Source: Roseivirga ehrenbergii
GTDB taxonomy: Bacteria; Bacteroidota; Bacteroidia; Cytophagales; Cyclobacteriaceae
NCBI RefSeq assembly: GCF_001593005.1
Contig: NZ_LQZQ01000049.1
Coordinates: 1-64,000 of the forward strand
DNA: 64,000 nt
Direction of reading: 5' to 3'
The translations under genes were made by a program, and so were the position numbers. The notes beneath the pieces are model-generated. The model was given only the letters and a program-made list of their open reading frames with translations. It made no database searches and had not been told where the DNA came from. Positions 48,594-57,836 of the stretch are shown here, in pieces; the first letter of the stretch is position 1; each line of letters starts with the position of its first letter.

Positions 48594-51008
48594 ATGCTTA
48601 AAAATTACCTCAAAATTGCATTCCGCAGCCTTTTGCGTGATAAGTTTTTTTCATTTTTGAACGTCACCGGACTTGCCATTGGCATTTCTTGCGTGCTGTT
48701 AATCATGACTTATGTGAATTACGAACTGAGTTTCGATAAACACTTCGAAAATCAGGAACAGATTTACAGAGTAGTTATTGAAGGCCGTTTTAATGGCCGT
48801 GATTTCACAGGTTCCCAAAATCCATCCCCAGCTGGTCCTACATTTAAAGAGCAAATTCCTGAAGTAGAGGAACGCCTTCGTTTTAGGAACACTGGTGACT
48901 GGGTGGTGCAGTATGGAGATAAAGTTTTCAATGAAGACGACTTGGTTTTTGCAGATGAAACTTTCTTCAAGGTGTTTTCTGTAAACCTTGTTCAAGGTAA
49001 TCCAGAGGAAGCTTTGTCGAGACCAAATCATTTGGTACTGAATCAAACCCAAGCCAAAAAATATTTTGGAGATGAAGACCCGATGGGCAAAGTGCTCAAG
49101 CTGGATAATGACGAAGAATGGATCGTTAGTGGAGTGTATGAAGACATTCTCGATAACAGCCATTTTCATTTCGATTTTATACTCTCATTTATCACTAGAG
49201 AAGGCGATTATAATAATCAGGAATGGTTGAGCCAGAATTTTGACACCTATTTGGTGATTAATAAGAATGCTGACATTGCTTCTGTTGAAAACAAGATCAA
49301 CGAGATTGCTATCGAGAAAATGGGCTTGGAGCTTCAGCAATACCTTAATATGAGTTTTGAACAGTTTAAAGCTGGAGGAAATAATTTCAATTACTTTTTG
49401 CAGCCATTAACTGATATTCATTTGAGGTCGAATAATTATGGTGGTTTTGAACCCGAAGGTGACATTACCTATGTGTATATATTTACCTCAATTGCTATTT
49501 TCATTCTTGTAATTGCCTGCATTAATTTCATGAACTTATCTACCGCGCGCTCGGCCAACAGAGCCAAAGAGGTAGGGGTAAGAAAAGTTTTAGGATCTTT
49601 TAGGTCTCAGTTGATAGGCCAATTTATTTCAGAATCTGTGCTAATCACTTTTATTGCAGGCCTTTTGGGACTTTCCATTGCCGTGGTGGTTATTCCATTC
49701 TTCAATGATTTCACCGATAGACAGATGGTTTTGGAGTTTATTCCCAATCTGCCAATCGTGGCTATTGGGTCAGTTTTAGTTGGATTTTTAGCAGGTTTAT
49801 ACCCAGCATTTTTCCTTTCAGCTTTTAGTCCGGCAAAGGTTTTAAAAGGAGATGTGAGTACTGGAGGAAAATCGGGCGGTCTTAGAAAAGCCTTGGTAAG
49901 CTTTCAGTTTTTTGTTTCCATACTCTTAATCATCGCTACTTTTAGTATTCTCAACCAACTGAATTTTATTCAGAATAAGAAGTTGGGTTTTGAAAGAGAT
50001 AGAGTTTTGGTGATTCATAACGCATATATGTTAGGTGATAATTCAGATGCCTTTCGGAATATGATATTACAAAGCCCAGATGTAGAGCAAGCTTCATTCT
50101 CTAGCTATTTGCCTACATCGAGTAGTCGTTCTTCTACCGTATTTTTTCCTGATGGAATAATTGATAAAGACCGAGGAATGGTGTGTCAGAATTGGCGAGT
50201 AGATGAAAATTACCTCAACGTGTTTGGCATGAAAATGAAGCAAGGAAGGTTCTTTTCTAAAGAGTTTGGAACGGACTCTACCGCCATGGTCATCAATGAA
50301 ACTGCAGCTAAGAATTTAGGTATTGAAGAAATTGATGGCCGTATTATAGGCACCTTTGGTGATAATGCAGAAGTGCTCGATCGCTACAATGTGATAGGAA
50401 TTATTGAGGACTTCAACTTTGAATCTTTGAAAAGCGGTATCGAGCCCTTGATTATGCGCTTGGGTAAAACTACTGGCTATTTAAGCATTAAACTGAATAG
50501 TGAAAATGTTAGCGCTCAGGTGAAAGATGCAGAAGCCAAATGGGATGAAATGGCTCCAGGACAACCTTTTGAGTATTCATTTTTGGATGATCGCTTTACA
50601 AATATGTACACTGCCGAAAGCAAATTAGGAGAGATTTTTACAGTTTTTGCAGCCTTGGCGATTGTAATCGCTTGCTTGGGTTTATTTGGTTTGGCAGCCT
50701 TTACAGCCCAAAAGAAAACCAAAGAAGTAGGAATCAGAAAAGTATTGGGTGCATCTGTAATTCAGCTGGTGTACCTAATGTCCAAAGAAATTTCAATTTT
50801 GGTATTTATATCTTTTGTGTTAGCATCGGCCCTAGGCTATTGGGGAGTGAACTGGTGGATGCAAGATTTTACATATCGACCACCAATTAGTTTGCTGTCG
50901 TTTGTTTTAGCAGGTGTATCTGCTTTTGCAATTGCCTTACTCACTATGAGTTATCAGTCGATTAAGGTGGCAAGGGCGAATCCAGTAAAATCGCTTCGAA
51001 GTGAATAG
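48594..51008 (+). CDS. FtsX/MacB-type ABC permease, orphan (second of three)
   Basis: 804 residues from ATG at 48594 (MLKNYLKIAFRSLLRDKFFSFLN), the position matching its paralogues. An in-frame upstream start would add 19 unrelated residues. Same layout as the 31409-33802 protein: TM, MacB_PCD, FtsX (RSANRAKEVGVRKVLGSFRSQLIGQFISESVLITFIAG), TM, MacB_PCD, FtsX (QKKTKEVGIRKVLGASVIQLVYLMSKEISIL), ending ANPVKSLRSE. No ATPase gene beside it. Terminator 20 bp downstream. Confidence 0.85.
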   Translation: MLKNYLKIAFRSLLRDKFFSFLNVTGLAIGISCVLLIMTYVNYELSFDKHFENQEQIYRVVIEGRFNGRDFTGSQNPSPAGPTFKEQIPEVEERLRFRNTGDWVVQYGDKVFNEDDLVFADETFFKVFSVNLVQGNPEEALSRPNHLVLNQTQAKKYFGDEDPMGKVLKLDNDEEWIVSGVYEDILDNSHFHFDFILSFITREGDYNNQEWLSQNFDTYLVINKNADIASVENKINEIAIEKMGLELQQYLNMSFEQFKAGGNNFNYFLQPLTDIHLRSNNYGGFEPEGDITYVYIFTSIAIFILVIACINFMNLSTARSANRAKEVGVRKVLGSFRSQLIGQFISESVLITFIAGLLGLSIAVVVIPFFNDFTDRQMVLEFIPNLPIVAIGSVLVGFLAGLYPAFFLSAFSPAKVLKGDVSTGGKSGGLRKALVSFQFFVSILLIIATFSILNQLNFIQNKKLGFERDRVLVIHNAYMLGDNSDAFRNMILQSPDVEQASFSSYLPTSSSRSSTVFFPDGIIDKDRGMVCQNWRVDENYLNVFGMKMKQGRFFSKEFGTDSTAMVINETAAKNLGIEEIDGRIIGTFGDNAEVLDRYNVIGIIEDFNFESLKSGIEPLIMRLGKTTGYLSIKLNSENVSAQVKDAEAKWDEMAPGQPFEYSFLDDRFTNMYTAESKLGEIFTVFAALAIVIACLGLFGLAAFTAQKKTKEVGIRKVLGASVIQLVYLMSKEISILVFISFVLASALGYWGVNWWMQDFTYRPPISLLSFVLAGVSAFAIALLTMSYQSIKVARANPVKSLRSE

Positions 51009-51028
51009 AGAATTATCTTATTGATTAT

Positions 51029-51058
51029 AAAGCAGTTCGTACTTGAACTGCTTTTTTT
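51029..51058 (+). terminator. Terminator of the second FtsX permease gene
   Basis: 10-bp stem AAAGCAGTTC / GAACTGCTTT (51029-51038 with 51045-51054), then T residues to 51058. Confidence 0.85.
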
Positions 51059-51119
51059 ATGCTCTGAATATTAGAATTACGACCGAAAATGGTTAGAATA
51101 GCAACAATTACCTTAATCA

Positions 51120-52115
51120 ATGAAGCGCATTTTAAAACTTCCCATTTTCATTTGGTGTATTCTAACGCTAGTTGTTTACGGAAGTGTATGGGTTTCTCCT
51201 GAGCTGTTTAAATACTCTGGGCTGGTTTCATTGGGTATTCCTTTTTTGCTGATTCTAAACCTAATTTTCTTCTTGATTTTTTTATTTGCAAGGTCAAGAA
51301 TAGCGATTGCACCTGCAGTGTTGCTCCTCATTGGGCTTCCCTTTATTAAATCAACATTCTCTTTAAGTAAAAGCAATGAAGCTCCTTCATCTTTTCAAGT
51401 AATGAATTACAATATGATGAGGATGAACAAAGGAAATGAAAAGGATATGCTTCAGTGGATTGCTTCCAGCCCTTCTGATATTAAATGTTTTCAAGAGTTT
51501 CTAGGTTCTAAAAATGTGATCAAAGCCATTTCACAATCGGGAAAGTATAATAGTTTTACTGGAGGCTATGGTGACAGCTATGCTATATTTTCAAAATACC
51601 CTATTTTGAACAAAGGTGTGTTTTATGAAAAACAAACGAGCAACAATATACTTTTTGCCGATTTGAAAATAGGAAAGGATACGCTTAGGGTGTACAATGT
51701 GCATTTGCAGTCTATGAGCATTAATGTCGATCAAGAAGTGATAGATCAGGCTGAATTTGAAAAGAAATATGAAACAGTGCGTAGAAAGTTTCAAGATGGC
51801 TCAGTAAGAAGAACAGCTCAAATCAACGACTTACTCAAGCATGCGGAGAAGGTTACCTATCCGATCATTATTGTCGGTGATTTTAACGACATACCCTATA
51901 GCTACAATTACTTTAAAATTTCAAGAGAATTCAATAATGCTTTTGAAGATGCCGGAAGAGGTTTTGGGTTTACCTATAACGGAAAATTACCATTTTTAAG
52001 AATCGATAATCAGTTCTATAATAATAAGTTAAAGGCCCTTGACTTTAACACATTGAGCGAAATAGACTACTCTGACCATTTTCCAGTAGTAGGTATTTAT
52101 TCAATAAGTCACTAA
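51120..52115 (+). CDS. Membrane-anchored endonuclease/exonuclease/phosphatase-family protein
   Basis: 331 residues. Three hydrophobic helices in the first about 85 residues, then an EEP domain. Its features are SFQVMNYNMMRMNKG, metal Glu in IKCFQEFLGS, catalytic region LRVYNVHLQS, IIVGDFNDIPYSYNYF (Asp/Asn) and the terminal DYSDHFPVVG (Asp-His). All catalytic motifs are present. The same architecture is common in Bacteroidota and is annotated as endonuclease, but phosphodiesterase action on lipids or nucleotides outside the membrane is equally possible. 23 bp before pspC, possibly co-transcribed. Confidence 0.82.
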   Translation: MKRILKLPIFIWCILTLVVYGSVWVSPELFKYSGLVSLGIPFLLILNLIFFLIFLFARSRIAIAPAVLLLIGLPFIKSTFSLSKSNEAPSSFQVMNYNMMRMNKGNEKDMLQWIASSPSDIKCFQEFLGSKNVIKAISQSGKYNSFTGGYGDSYAIFSKYPILNKGVFYEKQTSNNILFADLKIGKDTLRVYNVHLQSMSINVDQEVIDQAEFEKKYETVRRKFQDGSVRRTAQINDLLKHAEKVTYPIIIVGDFNDIPYSYNYFKISREFNNAFEDAGRGFGFTYNGKLPFLRIDNQFYNNKLKALDFNTLSEIDYSDHFPVVGIYSISH

Positions 52116-52138
52116 TTTAGTGACTTACATTTTTACGC

Positions 52139-52327
52139 ATGTCATCAAATAAAAAACTTAAAAGAACTTCTGATAAAGTAATTGCAGGAGTATGTGGAGG
52201 TCTTGCAGAATGGCTCGGTTGGGACGTTAGCCTTGTGAGGGTTTTGTATGTATTCGCCACAATTTTCACCGCATTTTCTGGGCTTTTGGTCTATATAGTT
52301 CTGTGGATAGTAATGCCTCAGGAATAA
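52139..52327 (+). CDS. PspC-domain small membrane protein
   Basis: 62 residues, a single PspC domain: KLKRTSDKVIAGVCGGLAEW followed by LGWDVSLVRVLYVFATIFTAFSGLLVYIVLWIVMPQE. One amphipathic segment and one membrane helix, ending with the family-typical MP. Known: PspC proteins sense membrane stress in Gram-negatives. No pspA/pspB in the window. 27 bp before the next lipoprotein gene. Confidence 0.88.
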   Translation: MSSNKKLKRTSDKVIAGVCGGLAEWLGWDVSLVRVLYVFATIFTAFSGLLVYIVLWIVMPQE

Positions 52328-52354
52328 CTAAAGTGTGTACTTAACGATATTTTT

Positions 52355-53983
52355 ATGTTTATAAAAAAAATAAGAAGCCTTCTGCTTGCAGTCTGTGCTA
52401 CGGCCATTTTAGTGGGGTGTAACCTTGAATACTTCGCAGATGCTAAGCTCAACGATTTTGTTTGGAAGCCTTCCTTAGCTATTCCCATAGGTGAACTATC
52501 TTATAGTGTTCAAGATCTTTTTGATGAATTGAGCGAAGCTGGAGTTGATATTGGCCAGAACTCAGATAACATTGTAATGCTTACCTATGAAGCTCAATTA
52601 CAATCTCAAAGTGCTACTGGTTTTCTAACCTTGGCCAATCAGAGTTTCGGACAAAGTGTAGATGCTGGTTTAAATATTAACGCCCAAGGCTTTTCTTCTC
52701 TACACGATTATAATGAGGTTTTTGTATTTGATCTTGCGGCCACTCAGAATGAAGAGTATGATAGTGTGAATTTCAGTGGAGGGAATATTGATATATTGAT
52801 GTCTTCCGAATTGGATGCAGAAGTGGCATATACCCTTACCTTGAATTCGCTGGTTACAAATGAAACTCATCAGCCACTGGTGGTATCGGGAATATTGGAT
52901 CCTTCAAATACCTCTGTAAATTTTACTGATGTCTTAAATAAGTACTTGGGTGATTTTTCGAAAGACGCCAATGCGAATGCGGTAAGAAATAAGATTGTTG
53001 TAGAGCTCGATTATCAGGTGAGAGTATCACCAACTTCAGTAATTCAACTTACCGATGGAGTGAGTTTTTCAATGACCTTAAGCAACCCTGAGTTTGACCT
53101 AGTATATGGTTATGTGGGTGAAAGAAAACTTGATGTGAACTTTGAATTACTGAATCTCGATTTCTTTGATTCGTTTAGAGAGGGAACGATAAGCTTTGCA
53201 GAGCCTCGTTTTAGCTTTGTTTTCGATAATAGTTTTGGGTTTCCTTTGGGGGTTAGCTTCAATGAAATTGCCGCAATTACACAACAGGGACAAATCATTC
53301 CTTTAACAGGGAGTGCAGCCACTACTCCAGGTATTGTTAATGGACCTCAAGTTGATGCAATTGGCACAAATGTAAATACCACTTTGGATTTGAATTCCAC
53401 CAACTCTAACCTTCCAGAACTGATCAGTTCGATGCCTAAAAAGGTGATTATTGAAGTGAATACTGAGGCGAATCCTGCTAGCGCACCAGCCCAATATAAT
53501 TTTGTAGATGCTGGTAGTGAGTTAAACGTAGGGGTAAGATTAGAACTGCCAATGATTGTGAATATCAATGGTTTGGTTTCTAGACAAAATGTTGACTTTG
53601 ATGTTGCCGATGATTTAGATCAAGCAAAGGAATTGACTTTAAGGTTGATTGCCGAAAATAATTTACCACTTGGTGGTGAAATTGAGCTGGTTTTTAAAGA
53701 TGAGAATAACAATACGGTTTATACTGTGAGTGAAAGGGCCTTGTTTGATGGCGCACCAGTCGGAAGTGATGGGAGAACAACCCAAGCCACTACTAAAATA
53801 GTAGACATTCATTTTGCGGATGCTGATATTCGGCTTCTGGAAAATGCAACGAGTATTGATGTGGTAACCCGAATGACCACAACGGGTGCCTCTTCTGATG
53901 AGATTGTGAAGTTTTTCTCAGATTATAATCTCACTGTTAAATTGGCTGTTCAGGCCGACATCGAGTTAACCTCTAACGATTGA
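52355..53983 (+). CDS. Large beta-rich lipoprotein of unknown function
   Basis: 542 residues, family not recognised. Lipobox Cys22 (AILVGC) after a basic N-terminus, then WKPSLAIPIGELSYSVQDLF. The mature protein is almost wholly predicted beta strand with LNSLVTNETHQPLVVSGILDPS, VSFSMTLSNPEFDLVYGYVG and NAEPxF-like strands, like several tandem beta-sandwiches. There is a single Cys (the lipid site). It ends within 8 bp of the DUF5723 start, so it is translationally close to it. Probably an outer-membrane-attached partner of the DUF5723 barrel (inference). Confidence 0.65.
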   Translation: MFIKKIRSLLLAVCATAILVGCNLEYFADAKLNDFVWKPSLAIPIGELSYSVQDLFDELSEAGVDIGQNSDNIVMLTYEAQLQSQSATGFLTLANQSFGQSVDAGLNINAQGFSSLHDYNEVFVFDLAATQNEEYDSVNFSGGNIDILMSSELDAEVAYTLTLNSLVTNETHQPLVVSGILDPSNTSVNFTDVLNKYLGDFSKDANANAVRNKIVVELDYQVRVSPTSVIQLTDGVSFSMTLSNPEFDLVYGYVGERKLDVNFELLNLDFFDSFREGTISFAEPRFSFVFDNSFGFPLGVSFNEIAAITQQGQIIPLTGSAATTPGIVNGPQVDAIGTNVNTTLDLNSTNSNLPELISSMPKKVIIEVNTEANPASAPAQYNFVDAGSELNVGVRLELPMIVNINGLVSRQNVDFDVADDLDQAKELTLRLIAENNLPLGGEIELVFKDENNNTVYTVSERALFDGAPVGSDGRTTQATTKIVDIHFADADIRLLENATSIDVVTRMTTTGASSDEIVKFFSDYNLTVKLAVQADIELTSND

Positions 53984-53991
53984 TAAAAGCC

Positions 53992-55356
53992 ATGAAAAAA
54001 CTTCTACTTACATCGTTAATACTGGTATTCTGCATTCAGCTTTCTTACTCGCAAGCATACTTTTCTTATTTTCAATTACGAGAACTAGTTCCTCAGACGC
54101 AGAGTTTACAACCAGCATTTATTCCTAAGAACACTTTTACTTTTGGTTTACCAACAGCGGGTTTCTTAGCGCAATCTGATTTTAGGCTTCGCGAACTGAT
54201 TTCTAAACCTGATGGAGATATTAATTTTGAGGTCAATTTTAATGTGCTTTTGGGGGCTTCCGCAGAAATAAACAGAGTAAGCACAGACGTAACCGCAAAC
54301 CTTTTTCATATTGGATATAAAACCAAGAATGGGGCATATAGCCTTTTTGCCAATGCCAGAGCATCTGTGGACCTAAGGTATGGAAAGGATTTTATGGAGT
54401 TTATGGCCAACGGTAACTCAAACCGAATTGGAGGTGAAATCAACCTTTCTGAATCTAGAGTTTTTGCAAATTCTTATCAAGAAATTGGGGTAGGACATGC
54501 CCGTAAATTTTTAGGAGAACGCTTAACGGTTGGAGCAAGGGTAAAACTTATTACAGGTTTATTTCACGCCTCGACTGCCGAAGGTGCAAGTGGAACTTTA
54601 TATACCAATGAAATTGACAACAGCTGGAGGATTTCACTGAAAAACGCAACAGTGAACACGGCTGGATTAGACCTATTAATGAATAGCGATGATTACGAAA
54701 GTAATGCGACTTCCAAATACGCCATGAACAACCAAAATAAAACAGTAGCCTTTGATTTAGGGGCGAAATTTAAGGTGTTGGATTGGCTTACCGTAGAGGC
54801 AGCTATGAATGATATTGGTACCATTAAATGGAAAGAACAGGTAAGGAATTACAACTCAGCTGACACTACGGTAATTATTAACGGTGTGCAACTAAGAGGC
54901 TTAGAAAATTCTTCTGAAGTATTTAGAGATAGTATTGAGAACAAATTCAGATCAAACGAGACTCAAAATGAATTCAGCACAAGCTTGCCAACAAAAACCT
55001 ATTTGGCAGCTTCGTTATTTTTGACTTCGAAAGATAAGTTTACCGTAGTGGCATTCAATAATCATGTGTTCAAGGAAATCGACCCCTCTTTTGCTGTTGC
55101 TTATAATCATACGATGAATAAATTCACATTCGGATTGCTAGGTAGTTATAGAGGGCCTCAAAATGAATTTAACATGGGGATGAACATTGCTGCCGATATT
55201 GGTCCAATTCAATTATATGTGGCAACAGATAACGCCTTGGTTTCAAACAAGCCTGAGCAATACTCTAAATTTGACCTTCGTTTTGGGCTCAACCTTATGT
55301 TTGGTTACAAAAAATGGTTGCCGAAATTAGACATTGTGGATTTAGACTCATTGTAA
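53992..55356 (+). CDS. DUF5723-type outer-membrane beta-barrel protein
   Basis: 454 residues from ATG at 53992 (MKKLLLTSLILVFCIQLSYS|Q); a TTG four codons upstream is not needed. Signal peptide, then the DUF5723-like opening YFQLRELVPQTQSLQPAFIPKN and many amphipathic strands (FHIGYKTKNGAYSLFANARASVDLRYG, EIGVGHARKFLGERLTVGARVKLITG, FTFGLLGSYRGPQNEFNMGMNIAADIG). It ends in FDLRFGLNLMFG. Predicted outer-membrane barrel; function unknown. Operon partner of the upstream lipoprotein. Confidence 0.75.
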   Translation: MKKLLLTSLILVFCIQLSYSQAYFSYFQLRELVPQTQSLQPAFIPKNTFTFGLPTAGFLAQSDFRLRELISKPDGDINFEVNFNVLLGASAEINRVSTDVTANLFHIGYKTKNGAYSLFANARASVDLRYGKDFMEFMANGNSNRIGGEINLSESRVFANSYQEIGVGHARKFLGERLTVGARVKLITGLFHASTAEGASGTLYTNEIDNSWRISLKNATVNTAGLDLLMNSDDYESNATSKYAMNNQNKTVAFDLGAKFKVLDWLTVEAAMNDIGTIKWKEQVRNYNSADTTVIINGVQLRGLENSSEVFRDSIENKFRSNETQNEFSTSLPTKTYLAASLFLTSKDKFTVVAFNNHVFKEIDPSFAVAYNHTMNKFTFGLLGSYRGPQNEFNMGMNIAADIGPIQLYVATDNALVSNKPEQYSKFDLRFGLNLMFGYKKWLPKLDIVDLDSL

Positions 55357-55484
55357 AACAAAAAGCATATCTCTGTTTAAATCATTAAAAGAATAGTGGC
55401 CAAAAAGCCGCCATCAAACTTCGGATTGATCTTTAAAATAACTTATTTTGATGATCAATTCTTAATTCGAAAACACCCTTACGT

Positions 55485-56279
55485 ATGAAGCAGTACCATG
55501 ACCTAATGAAACACATTCTTGAAAACGGAGTGGACAAAGGAGATAGAACTGGAACAGGTACTAGGAGTGTTTTTGGTTATCAAATGCGTTTTGATTTATC
55601 TGAGGGTTTTCCAGTGGTAACCACCAAAAAACTCCATCTACGGTCTATCATTCATGAATTGCTTTGGTTTCTTCAAGGCGATACCAACATAAAATACCTG
55701 AAAGAGAATGGTGTTTCCATTTGGGATGATTGGGCGGATGAAAATGGAGATTTGGGCCCAGTTTATGGCTATCAGTGGAGGAATTGGCCTGCCAGAGATG
55801 GAGGAACAATCGATCAAATCACTAAGCTAATCGATCAAATTAAGAAAAACCCTAACTCCAGACGACTAATGGTGAGCGCTTGGAATGTTGCAGATGTAGA
55901 CCACATGGCGCTTCCGCCTTGTCATGCATTGTTCCAGTTTTATGTGGCAGATGGAAAGCTTTCTTGTCAGCTGTATCAGCGTAGTGCAGACGTGTTTTTA
56001 GGTGTGCCGTTTAATATCGCTTCATATTCTTTATTGGTGCTCATGGTAGCTCAGGTGTGTGATCTAGAGCCGGGCGAATTTATCCATACTTTCGGTGATG
56101 CCCACTTATATTCTAATCACTTTGAACAGGCCGAACTCCAGTTGTCAAGGGATTTCCGTCCACTGCCAACCATGAAGATTAATCTTAGTGTGAAGAATAT
56201 TTTTGACTTCAAGTTTGAGGATTTTGAATTAGTAGGCTATGATCCTCACCCTCATATTAAAGGGGCTGTAGCAGTTTAA
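55485..56279 (+). CDS. thyA: Thymidylate synthase
   Basis: 264 residues, the same length as E. coli ThyA. Catalytic Cys146 in [13 protein letters not shown]; Arg21/GTGT phosphate loop ([12 protein letters not shown]), [32 protein letters not shown], and a C-terminal [10 protein letters not shown] that closes over the folate. It makes dTMP from dUMP and methylene-tetrahydrofolate. No dihydrofolate reductase gene follows, unlike many genomes. Its last 23 bp overlap, on the opposite strand, the 3' end of the aminotransferase gene. Confidence 0.97.
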   Translation: MKQYHDLMKHILENGVDKGDRTGTGTRSVFGYQMRFDLSEGFPVVTTKKLHLRSIIHELLWFLQGDTNIKYLKENGVSIWDDWADENGDLGPVYGYQWRNWPARDGGTIDQITKLIDQIKKNPNSRRLMVSAWNVADVDHMALPPCHALFQFYVADGKLSCQLYQRSADVFLGVPFNIASYSLLVLMVAQVCDLEPGEFIHTFGDAHLYSNHFEQAELQLSRDFRPLPTMKINLSVKNIFDFKFEDFELVGYDPHPHIKGAVAV

Positions 56280-57063
56280 GCACTTCCATTAGTTTTTCTT
56301 TTGGGTTTGAATACTTCTTTTTGCCAAAAGAAGTGAAGTAACGAATTCCGCTTGCGTTAGAATTAAATATAGAATCTGCTTGAAGAAGAATTTCAGGCTT
56401 AGCCAAAACTTCCTTTACCTCTAAGGTTTCTAGAATCAATCTTCTCATTATTCCACCAATACAACCCGTTTGGATTGATGGTGTATATATTTTATCACCT
56501 TCAATCCAAAAAAGATTCGAACTGTGGGTTTCTGCTAAATTCCCTTGGTCATCCAGTAAAATAATTTCGTCTAAGTTTTTTTGTCGCATTTCTATGCCAG
56601 CCAATACATAAGGTAATGCACTCATGGTCTTAGCAAAAGAGATGGCGGTATGGGTCACTTTTGATGACTCTGAAACGCCAACTGCCCCGCCTTCCATAAA
56701 AACAGGTTTTGTGGTTTCGGCTACTTGTAATAAAAAAGAAGATGCAGATTGTTCAGGAGTATAGAGCCCGCCATGCTCTCTCCAAACTTGAATTCTTGCT
56801 CTTATGTTTCCTTTAAGTTGATTGATGTCAGCTAGTTGTGAAATCATTTCATTTAAAGTTTGACTTGAAAGTTGAGGCGGTTCAAGTTCTAATACTTTAC
56901 AAGCCCTCGTTAATCTTTCCAAATGAAAATCAGTCAAATTAATTCTGTTGGGGCCTGTAACAATTGTTTCGAACAGGCCGTCTCCATAGCAGAACGCTCG
57001 GTTTTTTGTATCGAGCGCTAGGCTGTCAATTTCAATGAGTCGGGAATTAAATATCGCTTTCAT
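56257..57063 (-). CDS. Class IV PLP aminotransferase / aminodeoxychorismate lyase-like
   Basis: 268 residues. Fold-type [30 protein letters not shown], a PLP-site candidate Lys in [45 protein letters not shown] with the conserved Glu, and [19 protein letters not shown] for phosphate binding. The length and GDGLFET fit aminodeoxychorismate lyase (PabC), which gives p-aminobenzoate for folate. That would suit the neighbouring thyA, but branched-chain or D-amino-acid aminotransferase cannot be excluded by eye. Convergent with and overlapping thyA by 23 bp. Confidence 0.75.
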   Translation of the reverse strand: MKAIFNSRLIEIDSLALDTKNRAFCYGDGLFETIVTGPNRINLTDFHLERLTRACKVLELEPPQLSSQTLNEMISQLADINQLKGNIRARIQVWREHGGLYTPEQSASSFLLQVAETTKPVFMEGGAVGVSESSKVTHTAISFAKTMSALPYVLAGIEMRQKNLDEIILLDDQGNLAETHSSNLFWIEGDKIYTPSIQTGCIGGIMRRLILETLEVKEVLAKPEILLQADSIFNSNASGIRYFTSFGKKKYSNPKEKLMEVLKLLQPL

Positions 57064-57145
57064 GTATTCTATAAACCACTTAAACAGATTGCCAATTCAA
57101 GTAGGGGATTATTCTCTAATATTGAAAGTAGAATAAATTTAGGTT

Positions 57146-57823
57146 ATGGCTGAACAAAGTAGTGTATTTGATATGATTGGTCCTGTTATGATAGGACCAT
57201 CTAGTTCGCATACTGCTGGAGTGGTTAGAATTGGACGAGTGGCCAGAAAAATTTTGGGCTGTCAACCAGAAATAGCTGAAATTACTTTTTATAATTCTTT
57301 TGCCAGAACTTATGAAGGCCATGGAAGTGACAGAGCTATTGTAGCTGGACTTCTCGATTTTAAAACAGATGACGCTAGAATTAAAACATCATTTGATGAA
57401 GCTGAGAAAGCAGGCTTTACTTACACTTTTAGGTCAGTTGGTAACTCGCTTACTATGCACCCCAATACAGTTAAGATCAGAGCTACTGCAAAGGAAGAAA
57501 CCATTGAGGTAATAGGAGAAAGTAGAGGAGGAGGGGTAATAAAAATTGTTAGTGTAAACGGGTTTTCTACAGGCTTTAATGCCAATTTGCACACTTTGAT
57601 TATTACAGCAGATGATAGAAAAGGAGCAATAGCGTTTATCGCAAGCATTTTGGCTAATTCTGAGTGTAATATTGCAAATATGTCGGTAAACCGTAAAGGT
57701 AAATCTGATATGGCTTGTCATTGTATTGAAGCCGATTCAGGGTTAGATAAAATTACTATTGAATATTTAAACCATTTAAGTTGGGTCAAAAAGGTCATTT
57801 ACATACCCGATATAGATTTTTAA
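57146..57823 (+). CDS. sdaAB: L-serine ammonia-lyase, beta subunit (two-subunit iron-sulfur type)
   Basis: 225 residues. SDH_beta domain: SVFDMIGPVMIGPSSSHTAGVVRIGRVAR, FYNSFARTYEGHGSDRAIVAGLL. The C-terminal ACT domain (about 148-225) has HTLIITADDRKGAIAFIASILANSECNIANMSVNR. Known: the catalytic iron-sulfur cluster is in the alpha subunit, and the two together convert L-serine to pyruvate and ammonia. The alpha gene is not adjacent. Instead tolC-like and MFP genes follow within 13 bp, so it appears to lead that operon. Confidence 0.88.
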   Translation: MAEQSSVFDMIGPVMIGPSSSHTAGVVRIGRVARKILGCQPEIAEITFYNSFARTYEGHGSDRAIVAGLLDFKTDDARIKTSFDEAEKAGFTYTFRSVGNSLTMHPNTVKIRATAKEETIEVIGESRGGGVIKIVSVNGFSTGFNANLHTLIITADDRKGAIAFIASILANSECNIANMSVNRKGKSDMACHCIEADSGLDKITIEYLNHLSWVKKVIYIPDIDF

Positions 57824-57836
57824 AAAGCAATCAAAC

